Source: Desmodesmus armatus
Lineage: Eukaryota > Chlorophyta > Chlorophyceae > Sphaeropleales > Scenedesmaceae
Length of the DNA: 64,000 nucleotides
Assembly (NCBI GenBank): GCA_007449985.2
Contig: VIIQ02000838.1
Location: forward strand, 186,001 to 250,000
Direction of reading: 5' to 3'
The notes beneath the pieces are model-generated. The model searched no databases and was not told the origin of the DNA. It worked only from the letters and a program-made list of their open reading frames with translations. The translations under genes and the position numbers were made by a program. Shown in pieces: positions 25,421 to 36,700 of this stretch. How positions within the stretch are numbered: position 1 is the stretch's first letter; each line of letters opens with the position of its first letter.

Positions 25421-27640
25421 GTGCCCGCTGCTGTTTCACACTGGAGGTGGCAGTTACCACATTCACTCTCTATGTCAGCAGCATGTCACAGTGCAATTGG
25501 CACTCTGCACATGTGATGCACACAAGTTACCACAAATGTGACCACACATTTCGCTCCCACCAGCAGCTGCAGCGTTCACAAACTCTAGCTACCTGCACAT
25601 CGCTGCTGTTGACTGTCAACAGCAGCAGCATGCTGCTGTGACAGAACAGATACATGACCACCCCCTGAATGTTTAGATCAACTGGACGCATGGAACACGC
25701 AGCAATACCACCCAGCAATACCCCCCACAACACCGTGACACGATGCGCCCGCACACCACTGTGCCGCAACCTAACACCCAGAACCTGAGCTCAGGAAAGC
25801 CTAGCATGTTGCAGACCTGGCTACAAAGCACACGCAAGTCGCTGCTGAAAGCCCACACTGAGCACGACATACACATACATTCATTTTTACTACGCAGTAA
25901 GCCCTGTCACAAACAAACAAACAAGCTACCCTCACATAGCCCACCATTTGTGCCACCGTGCAGCCCCCCCCCCCCCCCCCACACACACACACATGCACCA
26001 CATCACGTGGCGGCTGTAGACAGGCACGCGCCTCTACACAGTGCTGTTATGCTCCCAGCTGTCGACGCGGCAGCTGACAGTGGCTGCCTGAGACCGTCTC
26101 CGCGTGATGCTGGTCAACCCATGCTGGCTGTCACCTGCCCATGCTGGCTGTCACCTGCCCATGCAGCAGCAAATCAGCAGCGGCAGCACTGATGTTAGCT
26201 GCATGTGTATGACGCCGATAGGGACCCGCAGAACAGTTGCACCACAACAGTAAATGCAAGATCTCTTTGCTGCAGTGTAGGGCACTGTGGTGCTGCCTGC
26301 TAGCAAGGGCTGAGCACTAGTCTGTCTTGTTTTGGGAGGAACCAGGCACAGTAAACTGGCTGCCCATACATTGCGCACTCACGCAGCAGCTCCTTCGCCA
26401 GTAGGCCTTCATGTGCTGCTTGGCCTCCACATCATTGATCATGTTGGTGTCCACGCTTTGGTAGTGCAGCAACAGAAGCTGTCAGACATCAGGCTGTATA
26501 GCAAGCGGCACAAAGCAGGAAGGAAGCACAGAATCACACAGGCAGTCAAAGTGACCATTTCTTACAAGAAAGGCGATAGGGATGCCAGAAGAGATCAACG
26601 GTTGCACTGCCCAGCAGGAGGCAATCGCAGGGGTCATTAAACTACACAGCACAGCATGGCATGGCCTGACACGCCCTGGTAGCTGGATGGTGTGGAGAGT
26701 AAGGCGACCTTGTGAGCTGGTGTTGAAGCCAAATCAGTATGAAGGCAGTACTACTGCAGGTGACCTGCAAAACATCAGCTCACTTACCTATGCTGCGCTC
26801 ATCCAGCCTGGATCACAGCAGGCCAAGCCGCCCAGCCCACAGCAGTAGGCAGACTTGCTTCAGTCGATCCCTGCTGCAGGTGCATGGTCGCTTGCCTGTC
26901 ACCTGCCAGTCTGCTGCCCATGTAGGTGTGGGGGACCTCACAAAGTGGAGATCGTCTCATCTTGAACAAGCTTGCATTGGTGGGATATGGGATCAGGATT
27001 GCATGCCAACTGGTAGCAGCTGCTTGCAAAAACAGCACCTGCAAACGTATAAGGGCATGTGGCAGTAGCAGCTGGCACATGTGCATGTCTGCTGCGCAGC
27101 AGATCTGCTGCAAGCATGCTTGCATGCTGCCTGACCAGCACAGACCTGCACAGCTGATGCTGTGCTACAATCGAATCGATGCAGCATCCAAGACTGTGCT
27201 ATGGTCCATGCATATGCAGTGCCATGCAGCTGCATCTGTGCTGTGGTTGTTCCAATTGCAAATCAGCAACCTGCAGGTTCCTGGCAGTGAGAGCCCCTCA
27301 CCTTTGTCCGAGGCTCCAGAGCAGCACCTTCCGCAATCTTTGAGGCATTGCGTTGGATCTACGCTGCCAAGCAGCGTAGCTGGGTGAAGTCCAAGGCATG
27401 TCGTCTGACCGGGCTGACTGCTGGCGCATTCACCGTCAACAGCATTCTTCCGATCAAGCGTGTGGATGAGAGGAACGTGTGCTGAAACAGAAGCGATACA
27501 ATTGCCGTTACGATGCTGTTACGCGAAACGGCAGTGCTTCCTGAAGTACGTGTTTTCCGTGTTCCTGCAAATCAGTGTCCACCCAAGGTTAGACCAAGCC
27601 ACCAAACATCCATACTGGGCTCGTTATCGTGTTTGCTGCA
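25421..27640. other. interior of the inverted-repeat element, no recognised gene
   Basis: About 2.2 kb lies between the nested LTR element and the right inverted repeat. It holds a C/CA-rich tract (25964-25993), a short tandem duplication of about 20 bp near 26120-26162 and several modest open frames on plus (26332-26640, 26926-27387). None shows a transposase, helicase or nuclease motif I recognise. A stretch at 27340-27480 looks coding-like but is broken by stops. Confidence 0.4.
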
Positions 27641-27902
27641 GCTGTGTCGGCAGCCATGTATACTTGGGCCGTCAGCGGGCTGTACACGGCGCCCGTGTAC
27701 ACCCCGTTTACACCGCGCCGCGTAGATGCCGTGTACACCGATGTATACACGGCACCGTGTAAACACTGGCCGTACACCCGCCGGCCCTGCCCGTGTACGG
27801 GTCGATGTAGGGCCCGTGAATACATGGCTGTTTTACTACACGGCGTACACTGGGGATACAAGGTGGCCCCAAAACAGGGACGTGCATGCAGGCACGTGAT
27901 GA

Positions 27903-29247
27903 TCAACGCCTGCAGTGCTCGCCATGGCAGGAGGAAGATCCAAGGTGGACGTAGCCGTGCTTGTGCTCTGAGCCGTAGGCCTTGCCCTGAGCATGGCCGT
28001 AGGTCTTGTCGTCAGAAGCGTAGGTGTTGCCATATCCCTCCGCGTACTTGCCCTTGGCATCAACGTACACAGTGGACTTGCTGGCTGCAGGTTACAGAGA
28101 GGGGAACAGAGGGTGGCAGCATGCCAATGCTGTCAGGTTGACAGACAACACTGCTCTTGGCATGCCATGTTGGTGGCAGCAATCGTGTTCAGGCTAGCAG
28201 TGTTGCAGCTGATGCATGACAGTCGCAGCCAGCCAGCACCAACAGCCTCCTTGAATGCATGTAGCAGCCAGTTTGAGTCGCAGCCCCGGCGGCGTGCAGC
28301 TGCTGCTACACATCAAGAGAGCAGGGGGCAGCAGCAATGCAGGTGCTGAGCAGAGCGCATTGACTTACTCTTTTGGGATACTCAACAGCTGGGGTCCATG
28401 AGGCGGGCTTCTTGGCCTTCTTTGCGGCGGAGCTCAGCAGCTTGCGGACGCCCTCAGGCCTCTTGCATTCACCAACACAGGCAATGGACTTGGCATCGCC
28501 GTAGGCGTGCTTGTAGTGACTGCCGTAGGCTTCGACGCCGGCGTGAGAGGAGGCGTAGTCTGGCCCTGCCTTGGTGTTGCCGTAGGTGTACACCTTCTCT
28601 CCCTTGCCATAGGTGAAAGCAAGGCCAACAGCATCTGCGGCATGATGACAGGCAAGGCGCAAACAGTTTGCTGACATGCTGTGCGGTGTGGTCAGCAGCT
28701 GCAGGGGAAGACGCAACACCCATTGTGCAGCAGCAGCAACAGCATTGCTGCACCCAGCGTGCTGACGCGCTACAGCAACGTATTGAATGCAGCAGCGAGT
28801 GAATCCTTCATTTCGAGCAATGCTAAGCTAGTGCTGCAGCTTGGCAGCATACTAGTGCAGTGCTGAGCAGAGCACATTGACCTACTCTTCTTGGCTGGTG
28901 TAGGAGTGTAGCCACGGGGGTCCATGGCCTTCTTCTTCGGGGCGGCCAACAGAGTCCTCTCCGTCGAGGTTGTCGCAGTTTGCTCAACCGCACTCGCGCC
29001 TGCAAGGACGTCAAGCAAGTGACGCGTCAGCAGGAGTTGTGCGGCCCCGTGTGCAGCAGAACTGGAGCCCCTCCCAGCGTGGCAAATGCAACAGTATTAT
29101 TTGCGCTTAATTGACGTGGTTTGGATCATACACTCAGCGTGTTTTCTGTCGCAGCTTGTGTCTGCAAGTCATCGCAAACTCACATGCGTTGAGCGCCAGC
29201 ATCACCACAACCGCCGAGACCAGCCACACTGTGGTGGGGCGCGCCAT
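27903..29247 (-). pseudogene. C1: secreted Tyr/Gly/His/Lys-rich protein, frameshifted copy
   Basis: Minus-strand exons are 29184-29247 (signal peptide MARPTTVWLVSAVVVMLALN), 28886-28999, 28369-28634 and 27903-28084 (stop 27903-27905). Exons 1, 2 and 4 match paralogues C2 and C3. Exon 3 is 266 bp instead of 267 because one base is missing just before the donor (CCCAAAAGAG against CCCAAGAAGAG). The splice therefore leaves exon 4 in the wrong frame. The inverted-repeat element is inserted directly at its stop codon. Either C1 is a pseudogene with a missense tail, or the base was lost in an A-run during sequencing. Confidence 0.6.
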
Positions 29248-29337
29248 GTTCCTTTTGTGCAAGACTTTGCAAGGGTTATGAGCCAAACAGCTGAGGGGCT
29301 GCAAGGTATGATGGTGAGTGCTGGTGCTTGTGTGCGC

Positions 29338-29366
29338 TATATAGGACTGCGGCACCCTTGGATTGG
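29338..29366 (-). promoter_or_regulatory. C1 core promoter: TATA box and CCAAT box
   Basis: On minus, CCAAT (29362-29366) then CCAAGGGTGCCGCAGTC precede TATATA (29338-29343), about 90 bases before the start codon. The same arrangement precedes C2 and C3. Confidence 0.6.
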
Positions 29367-29399
29367 TCGAGTGACACCACGGTTGGTCGTGCCTTGATC

Positions 29400-30839
29400 G
29401 CGGACGAGGAAGCGAGCAGCGTGAAGTAGTTATGTCCGAAAGTACTGGCGACATGGACTGATCATTCGCAGTGAAGGCCGATGTTAATCAAGTCGTTCGC
29501 CAAACTGTCGGTCCCGGGGTGACACCGCTCCTACCCTTGCCCCTTGGGCGGACCAACATGTTCAGGGTTTTGACTGCTAACAGGAGGACGTGGCACGACC
29601 GATCGGGAGATCGGGACACGATGTGCAGGGCAGGAAGGTTGTAACAGCTACACGTAGGACAAAGGTGGTCCAGCAAATGGCATCCATGCATGCTGCTGCA
29701 ACAAGCCTGCCAGATGCCCAACACCAAAGTCGACACAGCTTCGAACCAACTGAATCCATCGTCAGCTGTTGAAACTAGGATCCCGCGATGCACAGGGGTG
29801 TGTTGACCGCCTTCTTGCTTGGGGAAGTTGTGTCTATGCTGTCGTGGTGCGGTGTAGTTTGAATTCCAGAAGTCAGGGAGCGGGGGATCCTCCATGCTAC
29901 ATGCCCCACGCTACACTGTTGCCAACTTGGTGTAATTCACTCATGATGGAATGCCCAAGGTGTGGGTGCTGCAGATCCTGCACTTTGCATCACAAGTTGT
30001 ACTTTGACTGGTGATCGGCTGCGTTGCGGAAAGTAGATGATGTGCCAGTGTCTCACACGAAAGCAAATCTCCCGTGCACACCAGCAGGCATGACCAGCTA
30101 AGGGACCGGCCGTCTGTACCGTTTCCAAGAGGGATATTGATTGTTCAGCACGGCTGACGTTTCAGCATAGGCCTCTAGCTCAATGATTGGGCACGTTGTG
30201 TCGGTAGTTGGGTGCAATGTGTTGTGGTGTCAACCTGAACTTTTGAACATGCTGCCTGACACTGTCATTGAATGGCACCAGTCTATCATTGAGTGTGGAC
30301 CTGGAAGTAGCGTGTTGGCTATACCAATACGCACCAGCTTACGCATGAGATGACGCCAACACAGGGGCCACACTCTGGTGAATCCATCTGAAATTGTTGG
30401 CAGATTGGCTGCAGAAGTGCTACAGATTTTCAGGCAGTCTGTCAGTCACTGATCGAATCATTCTGGCAGTGATCACGGAATCAACCTATCTGTACTCTGT
30501 GTGGTTCTGAAGCAACCACTGACGCAACTAAAAAAAACATCTGGCATGCTTCCTCATCCAAAGTCAGATGGCAACTTTAGGTTCCTGATCAAATCAGTTA
30601 GATTTGGCTGGCCCTGGTTTGGTTTGCCAAGACACTGCACATAAGCTTGACACGGTGTCAAGGCATGTGCCAACCATGATGCCGTAGTGCAGTTCAGTAC
30701 TACTGTACTAGCAGTACTGAGTCAGTATACTGACTCAGTCAGTACTGGGGGCCCCAATATGGACGGTAACATAGGCACTATTACAACTCAATTGACCTCT
30801 ACTGGACCAAGCAACAACTGTCACAGTTGGCAAGCAACT
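29400..30839. other. intergenic region upstream of C1
   Basis: No supported gene. A minus frame of about 135 codons (29488-29895) has no recognisable features. Near 30690-30750 there is a cluster of AGTACTG/CAGTACT and GAGTCAGTATACTGACTC words forming nested palindromes. Confidence 0.35.
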
Positions 30840-31745
30840 TGGCTACATGCAAGAGGGCATCCTGGGAGACGCTATGTCAACTTTCATCTTTCATCATGCA
30901 ATCAGTGAACTGAAGTTGACCCCAGAAGCAATAGCTTCCTGGGAAGCGCTATGGCCGCAACTTCCATCATGCAATCATTGCTTCACTTGAAGCTGAAGCC
31001 AGCCCCAGCACAATTGCGCTCCAGACAGGCACTGGCCATGAATGAATAACCCCCAACCAGTGGGAGCCTCAGGCGTCTTGAAGACGAAAGCTTGGTGCCA
31101 CAACAAGGCAGCTGCAAAATTTTGCAACATCTTGCAAAAGTTGCATTTTCAAAGATGCAAGGGCAGCAGTATATTGTGCCAACATGATGCTTGTACAGGC
31201 TATGACCATGCACTGCAAGTATCTCAGATTCAGGCAACCGGGCGCTGTGGCTATGCAGCACCAATGTGACATCCTCCTCCTCCTCGCAATACTCCATGTT
31301 GTGTCAGCCTCAAAGACAGATACAGCCTGCACAGACAGAAGCACGTGGCAGCAAGGTGTCAGCTTGTCTCTTTGCAGGTGCTAATTGTGGATGGTGTGGC
31401 TATGGTGCCTGCACACTGTGCAGTATCGTGCTGCAGGCTCATTGCCGACTCGAACTTGGTAGGCAGCCATGCAATGTTGCGTCAGCAGCGGGGGGTGAAA
31501 TGAAATGAAATGAAATGAAATGAAATCTTTTCTGATCCTCTGAGAGGCACCATGTCAACAGAAATTACACTAAACTACATCAAACAGCCACGTGCATTTG
31601 CTAGTTTGGCCTGCCTACCTAAAGGATCAATGAAATTTTCTCTGATCCTCTGAGAGGCACCAAGTCAACAGAAGAAGCATTAAAGGCTGAGCCCACACTG
31701 AACAGTCACATGCAACTACTAATTCGGCCTACCTACCTGAATGAT
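30840..31745 (+). repeat. C-family 3' flank, copy 2 (3' of C2)
   Basis: Homologous to 21340-21979 and, inverted, to 38020-38700. It lies immediately downstream of C2 in the C2 sense. It contains a (TGAAA)n run near 31497-31525 and two copies of CTGATCCTCTGAGAGGCACC, so part of it is locally duplicated. Confidence 0.75.
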
Positions 31746-31760
31746 CAGGGGATCAGGGGA

Positions 31761-33149
31761 TCAAGGCTCTGGTGCAGGCGCAGGCGCAGGCTCGCAGTGC
31801 TCGCCATGGCAGGACTTGGATCCAAGGTGGACGTAGCCGTGCTTGTGCTCTGAGCCGTAGGCCTTGCCCTGGGCATGGCCGTAGGTCTTGTCGTCAGCAG
31901 CGTAGGTGTTGCCATAGCCCTCCGCTTTCTTGCCCTTGGCATCAACGTACACAGTGGACTTGCTGGCTGCAGGTTACAGAGAGGGGAACAGAGGGTGGCG
32001 GTATGTCAATGCTGTCAGGTTGACAGGCAACACTGCTCTTGGCATGCCATGTTGGTGGCAGCAATCGTGTCCAGGCTAGCAGTGTTGCAGCTGTTGCATG
32101 ACAGCCGCTGCCAGCCAGCACACCAGCCTCTGTGAATGCATGTAGCAGCCAGTTTGATGCGCAGCCCCGGCGGCGTGCAGCTGCTGGCACACATCAAGAG
32201 AGCAGGAGGCAGCAGCAATGCAGGTGCTGAGCAGAGCGCATTGACTTACTCTTCTTGGGATACTCAACAGCTGGGGTCCATGAGGCGGGCTTCTTTGCCT
32301 TCTTTGCGGCGGAGCTCAGCAGCTTGCGGACACCCTCAGGCCTCTTGCATTCACCAACACAGGCAATGGACTCGGCATCGCCGTAGGCGTGCTTGTAGTG
32401 ACTGCCGTAGGCTTCAACGCCGGCGTGAGAGGAGGCGTAGTCTGGCCCTGCCTTGGTGTTGCCGTAGGTGTACACCTTCTCACCCTTGCCATAGGTGAAA
32501 GCAAGGCCAACAGCATCTGCGGTAAAATGACAGGCAGGGCGCAAACAGTTTGGTGTCCGCTGTGCGCTGTCGGTAAGCAGCTGCAGGGGATGGTGGAATA
32601 CCCAGTGAGCAGAAACAGCAGTAGCATTGCTGCACCCAGCGTGCCGACGCGCTGCAGCAACGTACTGAATGCAGCAGCGAGTGAGCTCTCCATTTCCAGC
32701 TATACTCAGCTGGTGATGCAGCATCAGCTGAAACGATCCTCGCGAACAACATCCAAGACTACAGGCAGCAGACTAGTGCAGTGCTGAGCAGGGCGCATTG
32801 ACCTACTCTTCTTGGCTGGGGTATAAGTGTTGTGACGAGGCTGCATCTTCTTCGCGGGCGCGGCCAACAGAGTCCTCTCCGTCGAGGTTGTCGCAGTTTG
32901 CTCAACCGCAATCGCGCCTGCAAGGACGGCCAAGGTGACACGACTGTCGGAGTGGTGTGATTTCGTGTGCTGCAGGACTGAAGCTCCTCCCACTGTGGCA
33001 AATGCAACAGATTTCAACGTGGCTTGATCATGCACTCAACGTGTTTGCTGTCGCAGCGTGTGTCTGCAAGTCATCGCGAACTCACATGCGTTGAGCGCCA
33101 GCATCACCACAACCGCCGAGACCAGCAACACTGTGGCGGGGCGCGCCAT
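31761..33149 (-). CDS. C2: secreted Tyr/Gly/His/Lys-rich protein
   Basis: Four minus-strand exons, 33086-33149, 32807-32917, 32250-32516 and 31761-31966, encode about 215 residues; all introns are phase 1 and all junctions agree. The N-terminus is a signal peptide (MARPATVLLVSAVVVMLALN). The mature part is Lys-rich, then carries repeated YG(N/S)xY and YGxAxGKAYG motifs with His/Lys (SEHKHGYVHLG), a CHGEHC motif and a Pro/Ala tail. I recognise no catalytic domain. The composition suggests an extracellular structural or metal-binding protein; that is inference. It is the shortest intact member and has a single copy of the exon amplified in C3. It is divergently arranged with C3. Confidence 0.75.
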
Positions 33150-33382
33150 GCTTCTTTTGTGAAAGACTGTGCAAGGATGGTAGTCCAAACAGCTGAGGCG
33201 CTGAAAGGGATGATGGTGAGTGCTGGGGCTTGCGTGGACGCGTGGTGATACCAAGCTTCGGCTTCGGCAGTTAACTAGGTCTGGAGAGTACCACTATGTG
33301 GTGAAAGTATCCAGTAATGAGGGAATGACAGCACAGTGGCAGCATATGCAGCGGCTGTTCCATCTCCCCTTCCCTCCTCCTT

Positions 33383-33411
33383 TATATATGACTGCCGCAC
33401 CCTTGGATTGG
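33383..33411 (-). promoter_or_regulatory. C2 core promoter: TATA box and CCAAT box
   Basis: On minus, CCAAT (33407-33411), CCAAGGGTGCGGCAGTC, then TATATA (33383-33388). This is the same spacing as at C1 and C3. Confidence 0.55.
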
Positions 33412-33649
33412 TCGAGTACCAATTACGGTTGGTCGTGCCACGGTGGAACGATCGCGAAAGGGGGAGTGTTCAACAGTCCTTTCCAATTGCACTTGATTGT
33501 ATGATAACAATGCAATGGCGTATCGCTGACGTGCTTCGCATGGCTCTGTTGGTCGAACACCCGCGCGGTTTAGTCACGCGCACCAACGGACCAACCGCAT
33601 AGGCACCTGGTCGGGGTTTTGATGCCGATAAGACTGCCCACGTGCTGGA

Positions 33650-33678
33650 CCAATCCAAGGGTGCCGCAGTCCTATATA
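33650..33678 (+). promoter_or_regulatory. C3 core promoter: CCAAT box and TATA box
   Basis: CCAAT (33650-33654), CCAAGGGTGCCGCAGTC, then TATATA (33673-33678), about 90 bases before the C3 start codon. It is back-to-back with the C2 promoter about 240 bases away. Confidence 0.6.
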
Positions 33679-33768
33679 GCGCACACAAGCACCAGCACTC
33701 ACCATCATACCTTTCAGCCCCTCACCTGTTTGGCTCACAACGCTTGCAAAGTATTGCACAAAAGAAGC

Positions 33769-36700
33769 ATGGCGCGCCCCGCCACAGTGTGGCTGGTCTC
33801 GGCGGTTGTGGTGATGCTGGCGCTCAACGCATGTGAGTTTGCGATGACTTGCAGACACAAGCTGCGACAGAAAACACGCTGACTGCAGGATCAAACCACG
33901 CCAATAACAAAAAACAAATTCGGTGCATTTGCCATGCTGGGAGGGGCTCCAGTTCTGCTGCACACGGGGCCGCACAACTCCTACTGACGTGTCACTTACT
34001 TGACGTCCTTGCAGGCGCGACTGCGGTTGAGCAAACTGCGACAACCTCGACGGAGAGGACTCTGTTGGCCGCCCCGAAAAAGAAGGCCATGAACCCCCGT
34101 GACTACACTCCTACGCCAGCCAAGAAGAGTGCGTCAATGTGCTCTGCTCAGCACTGCACTAGTATGCTGCCAAGCTGCAGCAATAGCTTAGTATTGCTCG
34201 AATTGGAGATTTCACTTGCTGCTGCAGTCAATACATTGCTGCAGCGCGTCAGCAAGCTGGGTGCAGCAATGCTGTTGCTGCTGCTGCACGATGGGTTTTG
34301 CGTCTTCCCCTGCAGCTGCTGACCAACCCCGCACAGCATGTCAGCAAACTGTTTGCGCCTTGCCTGTTGCCCTGCCGCAGATGCTGTTGGCCTTGCTTTC
34401 ACCTATGGCAAGGGTGAGAAGGTGTACACCTACGGCAACACCAAGGCAGGGCCAGACTACGCCTCCTCTCACGCCGGCGTTGAAGCCTACGGCAGTCACT
34501 ACAAGCACGCCTTCGGCGATGCCAAGTCCATTGCCTGTGTTGGTGAATGCAAGAGGCCTGAGGGCGTCCGCAAGCTGCTGAGCTCTGCCACAAAGAAGGC
34601 AAAGAGGCCCGCCTCATGGACCCCAGCTGTTGAGTATCCCAAGAAGAGTAAGTCAATGCGCTCTGCTCAGCACCTGCATTGCTCAACAGTGCTGCCTCCT
34701 GCTCTCTTTATGTGTAGCAGCAGCTGCACGCCGCCCAGGGCTGCGCATCAAACTGGCTGCTACATGCATTCAAAGAGGCTGGTAGTGCTGGCTGGCTGCG
34801 GCTGTCATGCAACAGCGGGCAACAGCTGCAACACTGCTAGCCTGAACACGATTGCTGCCACCAACATGGCATGCCAAGAGCAGTGTTGTCTGTCAACCTG
34901 ACAGCATTGGCATGCTGCCACCCTCTGTTCCCCCCTCTGTAACCTGCAGCCAGCAAGTCCACTGTCTACGTTGATGCCAAGGGCAAGTACGCGGAGGGCT
35001 ATGGCAACACCTACGCTGCTGACGACAAGACCTACGGCCATGCCCAGGGCAAGGCCTACGGCTCAGAGCACAAGCACGGCTACGTCCACCTTGGATCTGT
35101 GTCCTGCCATGGTACCCACTGCAATGACGACAGGGCCGACCGCAAGCTGCTGAGCTCTGCCACAAAGAAGGGAAAGAAGCCCGCCTCATGGACCCCAGCT
35201 GTTGAGTATCCCAAGAAGAGTAAGTCAATGCGCTCTGCTCAGCATCTGCATTGCTGCTGCCTCCTGCTCTCTTGATGTGTAGCAGCAGCTGCACGCCGCC
35301 CGGGGCTGCGCATCAAACTGGCTGCTACATGCATTTAGAGAGGCTGGGGGTGCTGGCTGGCTGCGGCTGTCATGCAACAGCGGGCAACAGCTGCAACACT
35401 GCTAGCCTGAACACGATTGCTGCCACCAACATGGCATGCCAAGAGCAGTGTTGTCTGTCAACCTGACAGCATTGGCATGCTGCCACCCTCTGTTCCCCCC
35501 TCTGTAACCTGCAGCCAGCAAGTCCACTGTCTACGTTGATGCCAAGGGCAAGTACGCGGAGGGCTATGGCAACACCTACGCTGCTGACGACAAGACCTAC
35601 GGCCATGCCCAGGGCAAGGCCTACGGCTCAGAGCACAAGCACGGCTACGTCCACCTTGGATCTGTGTCCTGCCATGGTACCCACTGCAATGACGACAGGG
35701 CCGACCGCAAGCTGCTGAGCTCCGCCACAAAGAAGGGAAAGAAGCCCGCCTCATGGACCCCAGCTGTTGAGTATCCCAAGAAGAGTAAGTCAATGCGCTC
35801 TGCTCAGCACCTGCATTGCTGCTGCCTCCTGCTCTCTTGATGTGTAGCAGCAGCTGCACGCCGCCAGGGCTGCGCATCAAACTGGCTGCTGCATGCATTC
35901 AGAGAGGCCCTCAGTGGTGGTGCTGGCTGGCTGCGGCTGTCATGCAACAGCGGGCAACAGCTGCAACACTGCTAGCCTGAACACGATTGCTGCCACCAAC
36001 ATGGCATGCCAAGAGCAGTGTTGTCTGTCAACCTGACAGCATTGGCATGCTGCCACCCTCTGTTCCCCCCTCTGTAACCTGCAGCCAGCAAGTCCACTGT
36101 CTACGTTGATGCCAAGGGCAAGTACGCGGAGGGCTATGGCAACACCTACGCTGCTGACGACAAGACCTACGGCCATGCCCAGGGCAAGGCCTACGGCTCA
36201 GAGCACAAGCACGGCTACGTCCACCTTGGATCTGTGTCCTGCCATGGTACCCACTGCAATGACGACAGGGCCGACCGCAAGCTGCTGAGCTCCGCCACAA
36301 AGAAGGGAAAGAAGCCCGCCTCATGGACCCCAGCTGTTGAGTATCCCAAGAAGAGTAAGTCAATGCGCTCTGCTCAGCACCTGCATTGCTGCTGCCTCCT
36401 GCTCTCTTGATGTGTAGCAGCAGCTGCACGCCGCCAGGGCTGCGCATCAAACTGGCTGCTGCATGCATTCAGAGAGGCCCTCAGTGGTGGTGCTGGCTGG
36501 CTGCGGCTGTCATGCAACAGCGGGCAACAGCTGCAACACTGCTAGCCTGAACACGATTGCTGCCACCAACATGGCATGCCAAGAGCAGTGTTGTCTGTCA
36601 ACCTGACAGCATTGGCATGCTGCCACCCTCTGTTCCCCCCTCTGTAACCTGCAGCCAGCAAGTCCACTGTCTACGTTGATGCCAAGGGCAAGTACGCGGA

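Larger units (their letters stand above)
21986..27899. mobile_element. 5.9-kb inverted-repeat DNA element with CCGTGTA-type subterminal motifs
   Basis: The left end reads GTCCCTGTTTTTGGGGGCC...TTGTATCC (21993 onward). The reverse complement of the right end reads GTCCCTGTTTTGGGGCCACC then TTGTATCC (to about 27885). Both ends continue into about 250-300 bp densely packed with TACACGG/CCGTGTA words. TGATCA flanks the element at 21980-21985 and 27900-27905 and may be a 6-bp target-site duplication. It is self-complementary, so this is not certain. The paralogous sites after C2 and C3 lack the insert and serve as empty sites. I recognise no transposase in the parts outside the nested LTR element, so it is probably non-autonomous or decayed. 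Termini are uncertain by about 10 bp. Confidence 0.7.
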
